DNA from: Ktedonobacteraceae bacterium
GTDB taxonomy: Bacteria; Chloroflexota; Ktedonobacteria; Ktedonobacterales; Ktedonobacteraceae
DNA: 6,044 bases
Assembly: GCA_014896635.1 (NCBI GenBank)
Contig: JADBKA010000269.1
Coordinates: forward strand, 1 to 6,044
Direction: 5' to 3'
The notes below the pieces were generated by a model that ran no database searches, was not told the origin of the DNA, and worked only from the letters and a program-made list of their open reading frames with translations. Position 1 is the stretch's first letter; the number at the start of each line of letters is the position of its first letter. The position numbers and the translations under genes are program-made. Positions 1 to 5,351 of this stretch are shown piece by piece.

Positions 1-1575
1 CAGGAGATGGGTGGCCATCCGGTACGTGGTCTGCTCCTTTCGGGGCAGCCAGGAACAGGAAAAAGCTACCTGGCGCAGTGTATCAGTACCGAAGCGGGTG
101 TGCCATTTGCCTATGCCAGCGCGGCCAGTTTTCGCGGTATGTTCTGGGGCATGGATGTGCTGATGGTGAAGAATCTCTATCGCAAGGCACGCCGCTATGC
201 GCGCGAGTATGGCGCATGCGTTGTGTTTATTGACGAATTCGACGCCATTGGTAGCTCTCGTACGGCGGGTGGAGGTCCCAATCTGATGCGCGGCATGGGC
301 ATGGGCGGTTTGTTTGGCATGGGAGGCGGCAATGGCGGTTTGAACGAACTGCTGATGCAACTGGACCCGCCGCCGGTTGAAGGTGGCTGGTTTAAAAAAT
401 TGCTGCGGATGCTTGGCCTGTATCATGGGAAGGCGCAGAATGAACCAGTATTGACCATTGGCGCGACAAATATTCCCGAATCGCTCGATCCTGCGCTCCT
501 GCGTCCCGGTCGTTTTGATCGCCAGATCAAAGTGCAGGCGCCAACCGACAAGCATCGCGGTGAAGTGATCGAATACTACCTCAATAAGGTAAAGCACGAT
601 CCTGCTATCTCTATCAAGACACTGGTTCACAGGATGCCCGAATACACGCCGGTGAAGATCAAGCACATCATCAATGAATCGGTGATTATCGCGCACTTCA
701 ACGGTCGTGATATGGTTACCTATCAAGATATCGTCGAAGCTCAGAACAAGCACGAGTTCGGTATTCGCCAGTTGAGCGAATATACCCCGATTGAGCGGCG
801 CCGCCTGGCATACCACGAAGGAGGGCATGCTGTGGCGATGTACTACTTACTGGAGCGCCATTTCCCGAACTATGTCACAATACACCGACATGGCGACGTT
901 GAAGGCGCTGCCGCTTTCGCTGCCCCCTGGCCTAAAGAGACGGTCATTACGCTCAATAAGCAAGACATTCTGGCGTTTATCAAGGTCTCTCTGGCTTCCC
1001 GTGCTGCCGAAGAGCTTTTCTTGAACGTCCAGTTGAATGGTGTGAGCGGCGACTTTGCTCAGGCTACACGGTTAGCCGCCCTCTATGTCGGCGCCTATGG
1101 TATGGATGGCACATTTTCGTCATTCCTGGCTTTCGAGGGTCCTGCTGGCGCAGATCCTTTCAGAGTTCCCAAGCTAGCGGAGCGTATAGAGGATCTGCTA
1201 CAGAAGCAGTTTAATGAAGTGAAGCAACTCTTTAGAGAGCACAGCGAGGCCGTGATCGCCGTTGCGGAAGCACTGGTTGAGCGCGAAGAACTGGTGGCGG
1301 AGGAGATTAAAGAGTTGATCGAAGAAGCCGATGCGCGCCAGGTGACGAAACATGTACTGAGCGAGTTCCGGCCACTGCTGGAAGCCGGCACGAACGGCAA
1401 TGGGCGTAACGGCCACGCGCTGCCCGGCAACGGGAAAGGCAACGGCGCTCAGAGCAAAACGCGCGTTGTCGAGTCCACACTTTCCGAGGGCAGGCAGGGT
1501 CCCGGACAGGGTCCCGGACAGGGTCCCGGACAGGGTCCGGCAAGCGATACCGGCCAGCAGCAGGGGCAGCCCTGA
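1..1575 (+). CDS. FtsH-like AAA+ ATP-dependent zinc metalloprotease (5' end outside window)
   Basis: This looks like an FtsH/M41-family protease that unfolds proteins with ATP and degrades them at a zinc site. The frame is open from base 1, so the N-terminus, where FtsH carries its membrane anchor, is missing. Counting from the Met codon at 7: Walker A GQPGTGKS at 13-20, a pore-loop-like FWG at 46-48, Walker B VVFIDEFD with D76/E77, sensor-1 ATN ending at N155, and second-region-of-homology arginines R166, R169 and R172. The protease part has HEGGH (H270, E271, H274) and a probable third zinc ligand D349 in SGDFAQAT. All key catalytic residues are present, so it should be active. It is unusual in a Gly/Met-rich stretch (about 87-112) plus a basic amphipathic insert (about 125-146) between Walker B and sensor 1, and in a disordered Gly/Asn/Gln tail ending in GPGQ repeats. 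FtsH family membership is clear; membrane location is inferred. Confidence 0.93.
   Translation, partial: QEMGGHPVRGLLLSGQPGTGKSYLAQCISTEAGVPFAYASAASFRGMFWGMDVLMVKNLYRKARRYAREYGACVVFIDEFDAIGSSRTAGGGPNLMRGMGMGGLFGMGGGNGGLNELLMQLDPPPVEGGWFKKLLRMLGLYHGKAQNEPVLTIGATNIPESLDPALLRPGRFDRQIKVQAPTDKHRGEVIEYYLNKVKHDPAISIKTLVHRMPEYTPVKIKHIINESVIIAHFNGRDMVTYQDIVEAQNKHEFGIRQLSEYTPIERRRLAYHEGGHAVAMYYLLERHFPNYVTIHRHGDVEGAAAFAAPWPKETVITLNKQDILAFIKVSLASRAAEELFLNVQLNGVSGDFAQATRLAALYVGAYGMDGTFSSFLAFEGPAGADPFRVPKLAERIEDLLQKQFNEVKQLFREHSEAVIAVAEALVEREELVAEEIKELIEEADARQVTKHVLSEFRPLLEAGTNGNGRNGHALPGNGKGNGAQSKTRVVESTLSEGRQGPGQGPGQGPGQGPASDTGQQQGQP
1495..1540 (+). repeat. 12-bp tandem repeat encoding GPGQ units
   Basis: The unit CAGGGTCCCGGA occurs three times in perfect tandem (1495-1530), followed by a partial fourth copy broken after CAGGGTCC. 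It is in frame and encodes repeating Gly-Pro-Gly-Gln at the C-terminus of the FtsH-like protease. A 12-bp unit keeps the frame when copies are gained or lost, so the tail length may vary between strains. Confidence 0.9.
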
Positions 1576-1621
1576 CCTCTCCTTGCTGCTTCTGGCAGAG
1601 AGAGCAATAATGAGAGAGTTT

Positions 1622-1644
1622 TCCAGGGGACAAAGTCCCCTGGA
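1622..1644 (+). terminator. Strong hairpin between the protease and glycosyltransferase genes (possible terminator)
   Basis: TCCAGGGGAC (1622-1631) and GTCCCCTGGA (1635-1644) form a perfect 10-bp GC-rich stem with an AAA loop. The bases after it (CCACTTATTTTA) are only modestly T-rich, so termination is plausible but not textbook. The stem ends 11 nt before the ATG at 1656 and occupies the place where a Shine-Dalgarno would lie, so it could instead affect translation of the next gene or be a dispersed palindromic repeat. Confidence 0.6.
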
Positions 1645-1655
1645 CCACTTATTTT

Positions 1656-3212
1656 ATGCTAGAAGAGAAAAAAAGAGCGCGAACATCCGTCCAGCTTTCA
1701 AAGGCAGGAGCCTGGTTGACGCCTCTGTTTGTGATTGCGGTATTCGCAATTTTCGCCGCCAATGCCTGGCTGCATATGCGCAATCTGGGCCTGCCGTTCG
1801 ATCTGGATAGTTATGATGAGGGCGTGTACTGGCAATCCCTGCGCGCAATGAGCGCAGGCCATCTATTATACCGCGATATCTTCTACTCGCAGCCGCCGTT
1901 TTTCCTGTTTTCTTTCTTCCCCACGTATCTCCTGGCCGGACAGACGCTCTGGGCTGCACGCCTGGGTGCGCTGGTCATCTCATTATGCGGACTACTCGGC
2001 GCTTTTTTGCTTGGGCGAGCGCTGACAGGCCGTGTGGGCGCACTGGCCGCGCTACTGCTCCTGGCCGTTAACTCACAATATTTTGAGTTCAGCATGAAAA
2101 TACAGGCCGATGGAGCGGTCGCATCTCTCATGCTGCTGGCGGTGGCCCTGGCGTATCTCTGGTGGGAGCAGCCCGCTGGACTGGCGGGGATCTGCCTGGC
2201 GAGCCTCAGCGGTGGAGTGCTCGCGCTCGCTCTCCTGACAAAACTTTTTGCGCTGGCTGCCCTGGTACCTGTTGGATTGCTGGCGCTGGCTCATCTCTGG
2301 CGTGTGCTGCGGCAGAAGCCGGCGCAACTCTTTGCGCGTAGCGGGTCGCTGCTCGCCGGCGTGGCAACTTTCGTCGTCGCGGGGATGGCGGTGCTCTTGC
2401 CGTTCGCCGGTGCGGCAGGTGAGCTGCTGCGCGATGTTGTCACATTTCATCTTGCTGCCGATCCAGCAGGCTCGCACGGACTGGCGGATATCCTGGCTGG
2501 CAATCTGGCGAACAACCGGCCTGCTATCACGAGTATATTGAATACATTCATGCCTCTTGCGGCGCTCTGCGGTACAGTTGTCGCGTTGCTCAGAAGGGAC
2601 TGGCGCGTGTTGTCGTTGCTGGCCTGGCTGGTAGCGACGGTCGTCCTGCTGGCACGGCAGAATCCGCTATTCCCGCATCATTTTGTAATTCTCGCGCCGC
2701 CGCTTGTTGCGCTGACAGTGGTGGGTATTGGCCGCATCGAGTTGGCGCGCGCCAGGCGCTCCGCAGTGCTGTTCTCAACAGTAATGATGGTTGTCGTGAT
2801 TCTCGCCGTATCGAGCTGGAATCTATGGGAGACGCGAGCGTACTTGCGCAGTCTCAATGGACAGAACCAGTCGCCGGAAACGCAGCAGAATTTACGGGTA
2901 GCGAACGATTTGCGGCAGGCGCTGGCAGCGGGAGAGTATGTCATCACCGATGCGCAGTTCATCGCGGGCCTGGCCGACCGTTCAACACCGCCGGAACTGG
3001 TAGATACATCGGCAGTGCGTATCGATGCGGGCTACCTCAACAGCGCGCAGCTCATTCGAGCTGCTTCACAGCCGCAGGTGCGCGCCGTACTCTTCTACAG
3101 CGGGCGCTTTAACAAACCACAACTGGCGGCCTTTCACACCTGGGTTGCTCAACATTATCGCTTGCTGCATGATTATGGTGGTGGGCGAACATTGTGGAGT
3201 AAAATAGAATAG
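1656..3212 (+). CDS. Membrane glycosyltransferase, GT-C fold, family 39 / ArnT-PMT-like
   Basis: A 518-aa polytopic membrane protein resembling the PMT_2/GT39 group, which moves a sugar from a polyprenyl-phosphate donor to an acceptor on the outer face of the membrane. TM1 (about 20-39) is followed by an external loop with the DSYDEGVYW motif; D54/E55 sit where GT-C enzymes hold the catalytic acid. The loop continues with YRDIFYSQPP, also typical of the family. About ten further hydrophobic segments lie between 98 and 388, including a late HHFVILAPPL segment, and a soluble tail of about 130 residues follows. Donor and acceptor cannot be told from sequence. The ATG at 1656 gives a positively charged cytoplasmic N-terminus but has no Shine-Dalgarno. 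A TTG at 1716, preceded by GGCAGGAG with 5-nt spacing, is an alternative start that would remove 20 residues just before TM1. Family assignment is good, exact start uncertain. Confidence 0.85.
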   Translation: MLEEKKRARTSVQLSKAGAWLTPLFVIAVFAIFAANAWLHMRNLGLPFDLDSYDEGVYWQSLRAMSAGHLLYRDIFYSQPPFFLFSFFPTYLLAGQTLWAARLGALVISLCGLLGAFLLGRALTGRVGALAALLLLAVNSQYFEFSMKIQADGAVASLMLLAVALAYLWWEQPAGLAGICLASLSGGVLALALLTKLFALAALVPVGLLALAHLWRVLRQKPAQLFARSGSLLAGVATFVVAGMAVLLPFAGAAGELLRDVVTFHLAADPAGSHGLADILAGNLANNRPAITSILNTFMPLAALCGTVVALLRRDWRVLSLLAWLVATVVLLARQNPLFPHHFVILAPPLVALTVVGIGRIELARARRSAVLFSTVMMVVVILAVSSWNLWETRAYLRSLNGQNQSPETQQNLRVANDLRQALAAGEYVITDAQFIAGLADRSTPPELVDTSAVRIDAGYLNSAQLIRAASQPQVRAVLFYSGRFNKPQLAAFHTWVAQHYRLLHDYGGGRTLWSKIE

Positions 3213-3284
3213 CGATTTCAGTGAAGGGTGGTCATCCTGTAAGAAACTTCATTTGCTTGCACGCAGTTTAGAAAGGATAGATAT

Positions 3285-3395
3285 ATGCAGAAGAGGCGTA
3301 CATTCAGTGCGATGGAGCTTGTGTTGCTCGGTGTCCTGGTGGGATCGCTGATCCTGTCATTTATCCAGGCGCGCCAGGAAGAGAAGCGTCATTGA
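3285..3395 (+). CDS. Small single-pass membrane protein, 36 aa, pilin-leader-like N-terminus
   Basis: A short ORF with a convincing ribosome binding site: GAAAGGA at 3271-3277, 7 nt before the ATG. The product begins with a basic leader (MQKRRT), then FSAMELVLLGVLVGSLILSF (7-26) as a hydrophobic helix, then a charged tail IQARQEEKRH. Leader plus F-x-x-x-E-L plus hydrophobic helix matches the start of type IV prepilins, where Phe is +1 and Glu is +5. However, the usual Gly at -1 is Thr here and there is no globular domain. It may equally be a generic one-helix membrane peptide. It follows the glycosyltransferase by 72 nt with no obvious terminator between them, so the two may share a transcript, and a long hairpin follows it. 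No function is assigned. The RBS, ATG, single helix and downstream hairpin together favour a real gene. Confidence 0.62.
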   Translation: MQKRRTFSAMELVLLGVLVGSLILSFIQARQEEKRH

Positions 3396-3402
3396 GACAG
3401 GC

Positions 3403-3441
3403 GAGGCTCCGGTATAACAGGATATGCTATGCCGGGGCCTC
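3403..3441 (+). terminator. Rho-independent-like terminator between convergent genes
   Basis: The left arm 3403-3416 (GAGGCTCCGGTATA) pairs with the right arm 3428-3441 (TATGCCGGGGCCTC) over 14 bp with two G-T wobbles and an 11-nt loop. On the plus strand a T-rich but interrupted stretch (CTTCCTTTTATCATTT) begins a few bases later. It starts 7 nt after the stop of the 36-aa gene and lies about 40 nt beyond the stop of the minus-strand 102-aa gene, so it may serve both directions. Confidence 0.65.
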
Positions 3442-3483
3442 TGTACATCTTCCTTTTATCATTTGTGGAAGGAAAGAGAGAAA

Positions 3484-3792
3484 TTAACTGCCCTGTGCCG
3501 GCTGCTCGCCACCTCCGCCGAGCATCTCGCCTGCATTGAAGCCACCGACGTTTATGCTCCCGGCTCGCTTCACGATCTCATCTTCGAGTCTGGACTGTAG
3601 CTGGTCGAGGACGCCGGAGATAGTCTGTTTGGCCTGAGCCGTGAACTGCTCCCCACCCGGAACCATGCCTGCCAGGCGGTCAATCGCCTGGGAGATCTGC
3701 TGCTCTACCTGCTGGCGAACGGGAGCGATGGCGTCGCCTGTCATCCCGCCTCCCTGCCGAGGATTCTGACCGCCCTGACTGAAAATGTTCAT
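3484..3792 (-). CDS. Small orphan protein, Gly-rich ends with central amphipathic helix
   Basis: I do not recognise a family. The 102-aa product has a Gly/Gln-rich start (about 6-18), a mostly helical, charged and Gln-rich middle (about 20-76, including VRQQVEQQISQAIDRL and VLDQLQSRLEDEIVKR), and a Gly-rich end with GGGG. There is no signal peptide or membrane span, so it should be cytosolic; the middle could form a coiled coil or helical hairpin. The start is firm: GGAGGTGA lies 3 nt before the ATG. The gene has its own leader of about 140 bp after the terminator of the upstream J-domain gene, so it is probably transcribed separately, although I found no clear promoter. A stem-loop in the leader reaches the first bases of the Shine-Dalgarno. 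Coding status is well supported; function is unknown. Confidence 0.8.
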   Translation of the reverse strand: MNIFSQGGQNPRQGGGMTGDAIAPVRQQVEQQISQAIDRLAGMVPGGEQFTAQAKQTISGVLDQLQSRLEDEIVKRAGSINVGGFNAGEMLGGGGEQPAQGS

Positions 3793-3800
3793 TGTTCACC

Positions 3801-3848
3801 TCCATCGTGGGTGCTAACGGAACGTTTAAACACTCAACTCACGATGGA
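3801..3848 (-). promoter_or_regulatory. Leader stem-loop touching the Shine-Dalgarno of the 102-aa gene
   Basis: TCCATCGTG (3801-3809) is perfectly complementary to CACGATGGA (3840-3848). The stem extends inward to 12 bp with one G-T pair, leaving a 24-nt loop that contains the palindrome GTTTAAAC (3824-3831). In the minus-strand mRNA the downstream arm ends in the GGA that begins the GGAGGTGA ribosome binding site. A partial effect on translation is possible. This is seen as structure only. Confidence 0.4.
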
Positions 3849-3936
3849 ATATTTGAATTCGTTACTACGGAAAAAAGAGAGGTCCAGCCGGGCCTTGTCC
3901 TCCTGGCGGGAGTGTGGCGGGTTCCCGAAAATCCCA

Positions 3937-3974
3937 CGATGAATAGAGTAGCTCAGAAGCTACTCTATTCATCG
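3937..3974 (-). terminator. Perfect 17-bp hairpin covering the stop of the J-domain gene
   Basis: CGATGAATAGAGTAGCT (3937-3953) and AGCTACTCTATTCATCG (3958-3974) are exact reverse complements with a 4-nt loop. The arm nearer the gene contains its last codons and the TAG stop (3967-3965). On the minus strand TGGGATTTTCGGG follows, giving a short T-run 5 nt after the stem. On the plus strand a T6 run (3983-3988) follows instead, so it could act in both directions. Termination of the dut/J-domain transcript is the likeliest role. Confidence 0.7.
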
Positions 3975-4348
3975 CGTATCCCTTTTTTCAATTCGCGGAC
4001 GAAGCCGGCGAAGCCTTCGGCCCAGGTCATTTTAGGTTCGCGTGGCTTTGCGGGTGTTGCGGGCGATGGCTCTGTCCTGCGCTGGAGAGCTTCGCGCTGG
4101 TGGCGCAGCGTGCGCTGAAGCGCGGCGTGGCGCAATTCTTCCAGCAAGAGAGCGTCGTAGGCAGCGCGTTTTGCCGCGTCGCTCAATATTTCGTACGCCT
4201 CGTTGAGGCGTTTGATCTGTGTATCTCTGGTCTCTTTGTTAAGATCTGGATGATAGCGGCGTACCAGGCGGCGATACGCCTGTTTGATCTGTTCAAGCGT
4301 CGCAGTTGCCGGTACTTCGAGGATGGAGTAATAATCAGGGAGCGGCAT
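3965..4348 (-). CDS. Short J-domain (DnaJ-like) protein
   Basis: A 127-aa protein with an N-terminal J domain (about 5-65): DYYSILEV, the helix II region QAYRRLVRRY, the essential HPD at 33-35, then LNEAYEILSDAAKRAAYD. J domains stimulate the ATPase of Hsp70 (DnaK). It lacks the Gly/Phe region, zinc fingers and substrate-binding domains of true DnaJ, so it is a type III J protein with a specific rather than general role. A charged helix (about 66-91), a Pro-rich linker and a short terminal segment (MTWAEGF...VRELKKG) follow; the last part could bind a partner. The ATG at 4348 is preferred to the GTG at 4351 because AGGTG lies 4 nt upstream of it. This ATG overlaps the dUTPase stop as TGATG, so translation is probably coupled. 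The partner is unknown. Confidence 0.9.
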   Translation of the reverse strand: MPLPDYYSILEVPATATLEQIKQAYRRLVRRYHPDLNKETRDTQIKRLNEAYEILSDAAKRAAYDALLLEELRHAALQRTLRHQREALQRRTEPSPATPAKPREPKMTWAEGFAGFVRELKKGIRDE

Positions 4349-4803
4349 CACACACCTGTACCTGTGCTTCCAAATCCGCCACGTCCCTGCCCGATGGTCT
4401 CCTGCTCGACCCAGGTAGCGCGCATGATAGGAACGAAGATACCCTGGGCAATGCGCTCCCCGCGCAACACGGTCACGGCTTCATCGCGGAAGTTATAGAC
4501 CGAGAGCAGCAGTTCATCGCCTTCTCCACAGTAGTCCTGGTCGATGATGCCGACGCCATTGGGCATCAGCAATCCTTTGCGCCGCGCTGTACTGCTGCGC
4601 ATCGTAAGCAGGAGCATATAGCCTGGTGGCGTCTGTACGATCAGATTAGCCGGTATCAGTCCCAGTGCGCGCGGCTCTATGTGTGTCTCGATCCGGCAAG
4701 GCAGATCGAAACCGACGGAGCCTGGCGTGGCGTAGACGGGCAGATCCAGCGTTGTATCGACCCGTTTGACATACACGTTCAACGTTTGTAGAGATATGTC
4801 CAT
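4348..4803 (-). CDS. dut: Deoxyuridine 5'-triphosphate nucleotidohydrolase (dUTPase)
   Basis: Hydrolyses dUTP to dUMP and pyrophosphate in the cytosol, keeping uracil out of DNA and supplying dUMP for thymidylate synthesis. All five motifs of the homotrimeric family are present in the 151-aa product: motif 1 PGSVGFDLPC (27-36), motif 2 RSSTARRKG (69-77), motif 3 GIIDQDYCGE (85-94, with D88 as the expected catalytic Asp), motif 4 RGERIAQGIF (114-123) and the P-loop-like motif 5 GRGGFGSTG (140-148). The length is normal for the family. The frame opens further upstream to a TTG at 4839, but that segment holds a good promoter and no Shine-Dalgarno, so the ATG at 4803 is chosen. The mRNA may be leaderless. 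It is the first gene of a two-gene unit with the J-domain protein. Family assignment is very secure. Confidence 0.95.
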   Translation of the reverse strand: MDISLQTLNVYVKRVDTTLDLPVYATPGSVGFDLPCRIETHIEPRALGLIPANLIVQTPPGYMLLLTMRSSTARRKGLLMPNGVGIIDQDYCGEGDELLLSVYNFRDEAVTVLRGERIAQGIFVPIMRATWVEQETIGQGRGGFGSTGTGV

Positions 4804-4815
4804 ACCTGGTATTCT
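4786..4815 (+). promoter_or_regulatory. Candidate divergent promoter sharing the dut -10 region
   Basis: On the plus strand, TTGTAG (4786-4791), an 18-bp spacer and TATTCT (4810-4815) form a moderate promoter for the gene at 4860. The -10 box lies almost exactly over the dut -10 on the other strand because TATTCTA reads TAGAATA in reverse. The -35 would lie inside the dut coding region. Confidence 0.35.
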
Positions 4816-4839
4816 AAAGAACCGATGAGATCCCGTCAA
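4811..4839 (-). promoter_or_regulatory. Sigma-70-type promoter of dut, probably giving a leaderless mRNA
   Basis: On the minus strand, TTGACG (4839-4834), a 17-bp spacer and TAGAAT (4816-4811) match the -35/-10 consensus well. The A of the dUTPase ATG (4803) is the eighth base after the -10 box, where transcription would be expected to begin. No Shine-Dalgarno at useful spacing precedes that ATG, which agrees with a leaderless start. Confidence 0.65.
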
Positions 4840-4859
4840 GGGTCCAGGGAGTGCAGAGC

Positions 4860-5303
4860 ATGAGCCAGAAAAGCAAAACCATCCTGCTTTTGCTCCTGCT
4901 CGTGCTCTCTTTATCCGGCGCTATCTATACGGCAAAAGCGGCAATAGGAGCTGTTGGTGGCCTGCACGCTCAGCAGAAGCTATATCAGAGCGGGGATGTA
5001 CGTGCCATTCGCCCCTGGATGACCATTGCATATATTGCGCACACCTACCATGTTCCTGAGAGCTATCTCTACCAGGCGCTGGGTATCAAAGACAGGCGCC
5101 AGTACCAGGGAACGCTACAGACCATTGCCGGGCGCCTGAAGCGCCCGGTAAACGACATCATACACAGTGTCCAGCAGGCCATACTGGCTTATCGCAAGCA
5201 GCATCCTCTTCCACCTGCTCTGCCAGGACGGGCATATATGGCCAGTTTTTTTATCAGAGATGGCAATGTGGGAAAGAAGCGAGGATGGTTCATATGCCGA
5301 TGA
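4860..5303 (+). CDS. Membrane-anchored orphan protein with two helical repeat-like modules
   Basis: I recognise no named family. The 147-aa product starts with a short basic stretch (MSQKSK) and a Leu-rich hydrophobic segment (about 7-23) that is either an N-terminal anchor or a signal peptide, so the rest should lie outside the cytoplasm. Two similar helical modules follow: RPWMTIAYIAHTYHVPESYL (51-70, continuing to LGI) and GTLQTIAGRLKRPVNDIIHS (84-103). Both have T-I/L-x-x-I-A, then a Pro, then a hydrophobic helix. A Pro-rich segment (HPLPPALPG) precedes the C-terminus. The ATG at 4860 is preferred to the GTG at 4851 because AGGGAG (4846-4851) lies 8 nt before it. The 3' end is doubtful: a T7 run at 5246-5252 separates this frame from one ending at 5352. 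The gene probably shares a transcript with the DedA gene downstream. Confidence 0.75.
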   Translation: MSQKSKTILLLLLLVLSLSGAIYTAKAAIGAVGGLHAQQKLYQSGDVRAIRPWMTIAYIAHTYHVPESYLYQALGIKDRRQYQGTLQTIAGRLKRPVNDIIHSVQQAILAYRKQHPLPPALPGRAYMASFFIRDGNVGKKRGWFICR

Positions 5304-5351
5304 GGAGATGCTGGCGGTGAGCATTGTGGCAGCAAGGGAGAGGAATGCATA

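Noticed and set aside
1095..1442. 115-codon open frame on the minus strand opposite the protease gene
   Set aside because: Ser/Arg-rich composition typical of the antisense of a real gene; the sense frame carries clear protease motifs.
1495..1540. Short regular repeats considered as a CRISPR-like array
   Set aside because: The 12-bp units are directly adjacent with no spacers and are in frame with the protease.
1610..1810. Open frame starting with ATG at 1610 just after the protease stop
   Set aside because: It runs out of frame through the start and first membrane helix of the glycosyltransferase and gives a Cys/Arg-rich product with no domain.
2073..2477. 134-codon minus-strand frame opposite the glycosyltransferase
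   Set aside because: Arg/Gln/His-rich product without a domain, fully inside a well-supported membrane protein gene.
3213..3284. Possible promoter (TTGCTT at 3253) or terminator between the glycosyltransferase and the 36-aa gene
   Set aside because: No -10 box at suitable spacing and no stable hairpin were found; co-transcription is the simpler reading.
4306..4791. 161-codon open frame on the plus strand opposite dut and the J-domain start
   Set aside because: It lies antisense to a gene with all five dUTPase motifs. Its product has no recognisable domain and it has no convincing ribosome binding site.
4766..4794. Perfect TTGACA on the plus strand as a -35 box for the gene at 4860
   Set aside because: At 17-bp spacing the only -10 is TAGAGA, a poor match, and it lies deep in dut coding sequence. 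The TTGTAG/TATTCT pair is a better candidate, though still weak.
4804..4839. TTG start at 4839 extending dUTPase by 12 residues
   Set aside because: No Shine-Dalgarno precedes the TTG, the extra residues are not part of the dUTPase fold, and the segment contains a near-consensus promoter ending just before the ATG at 4803.
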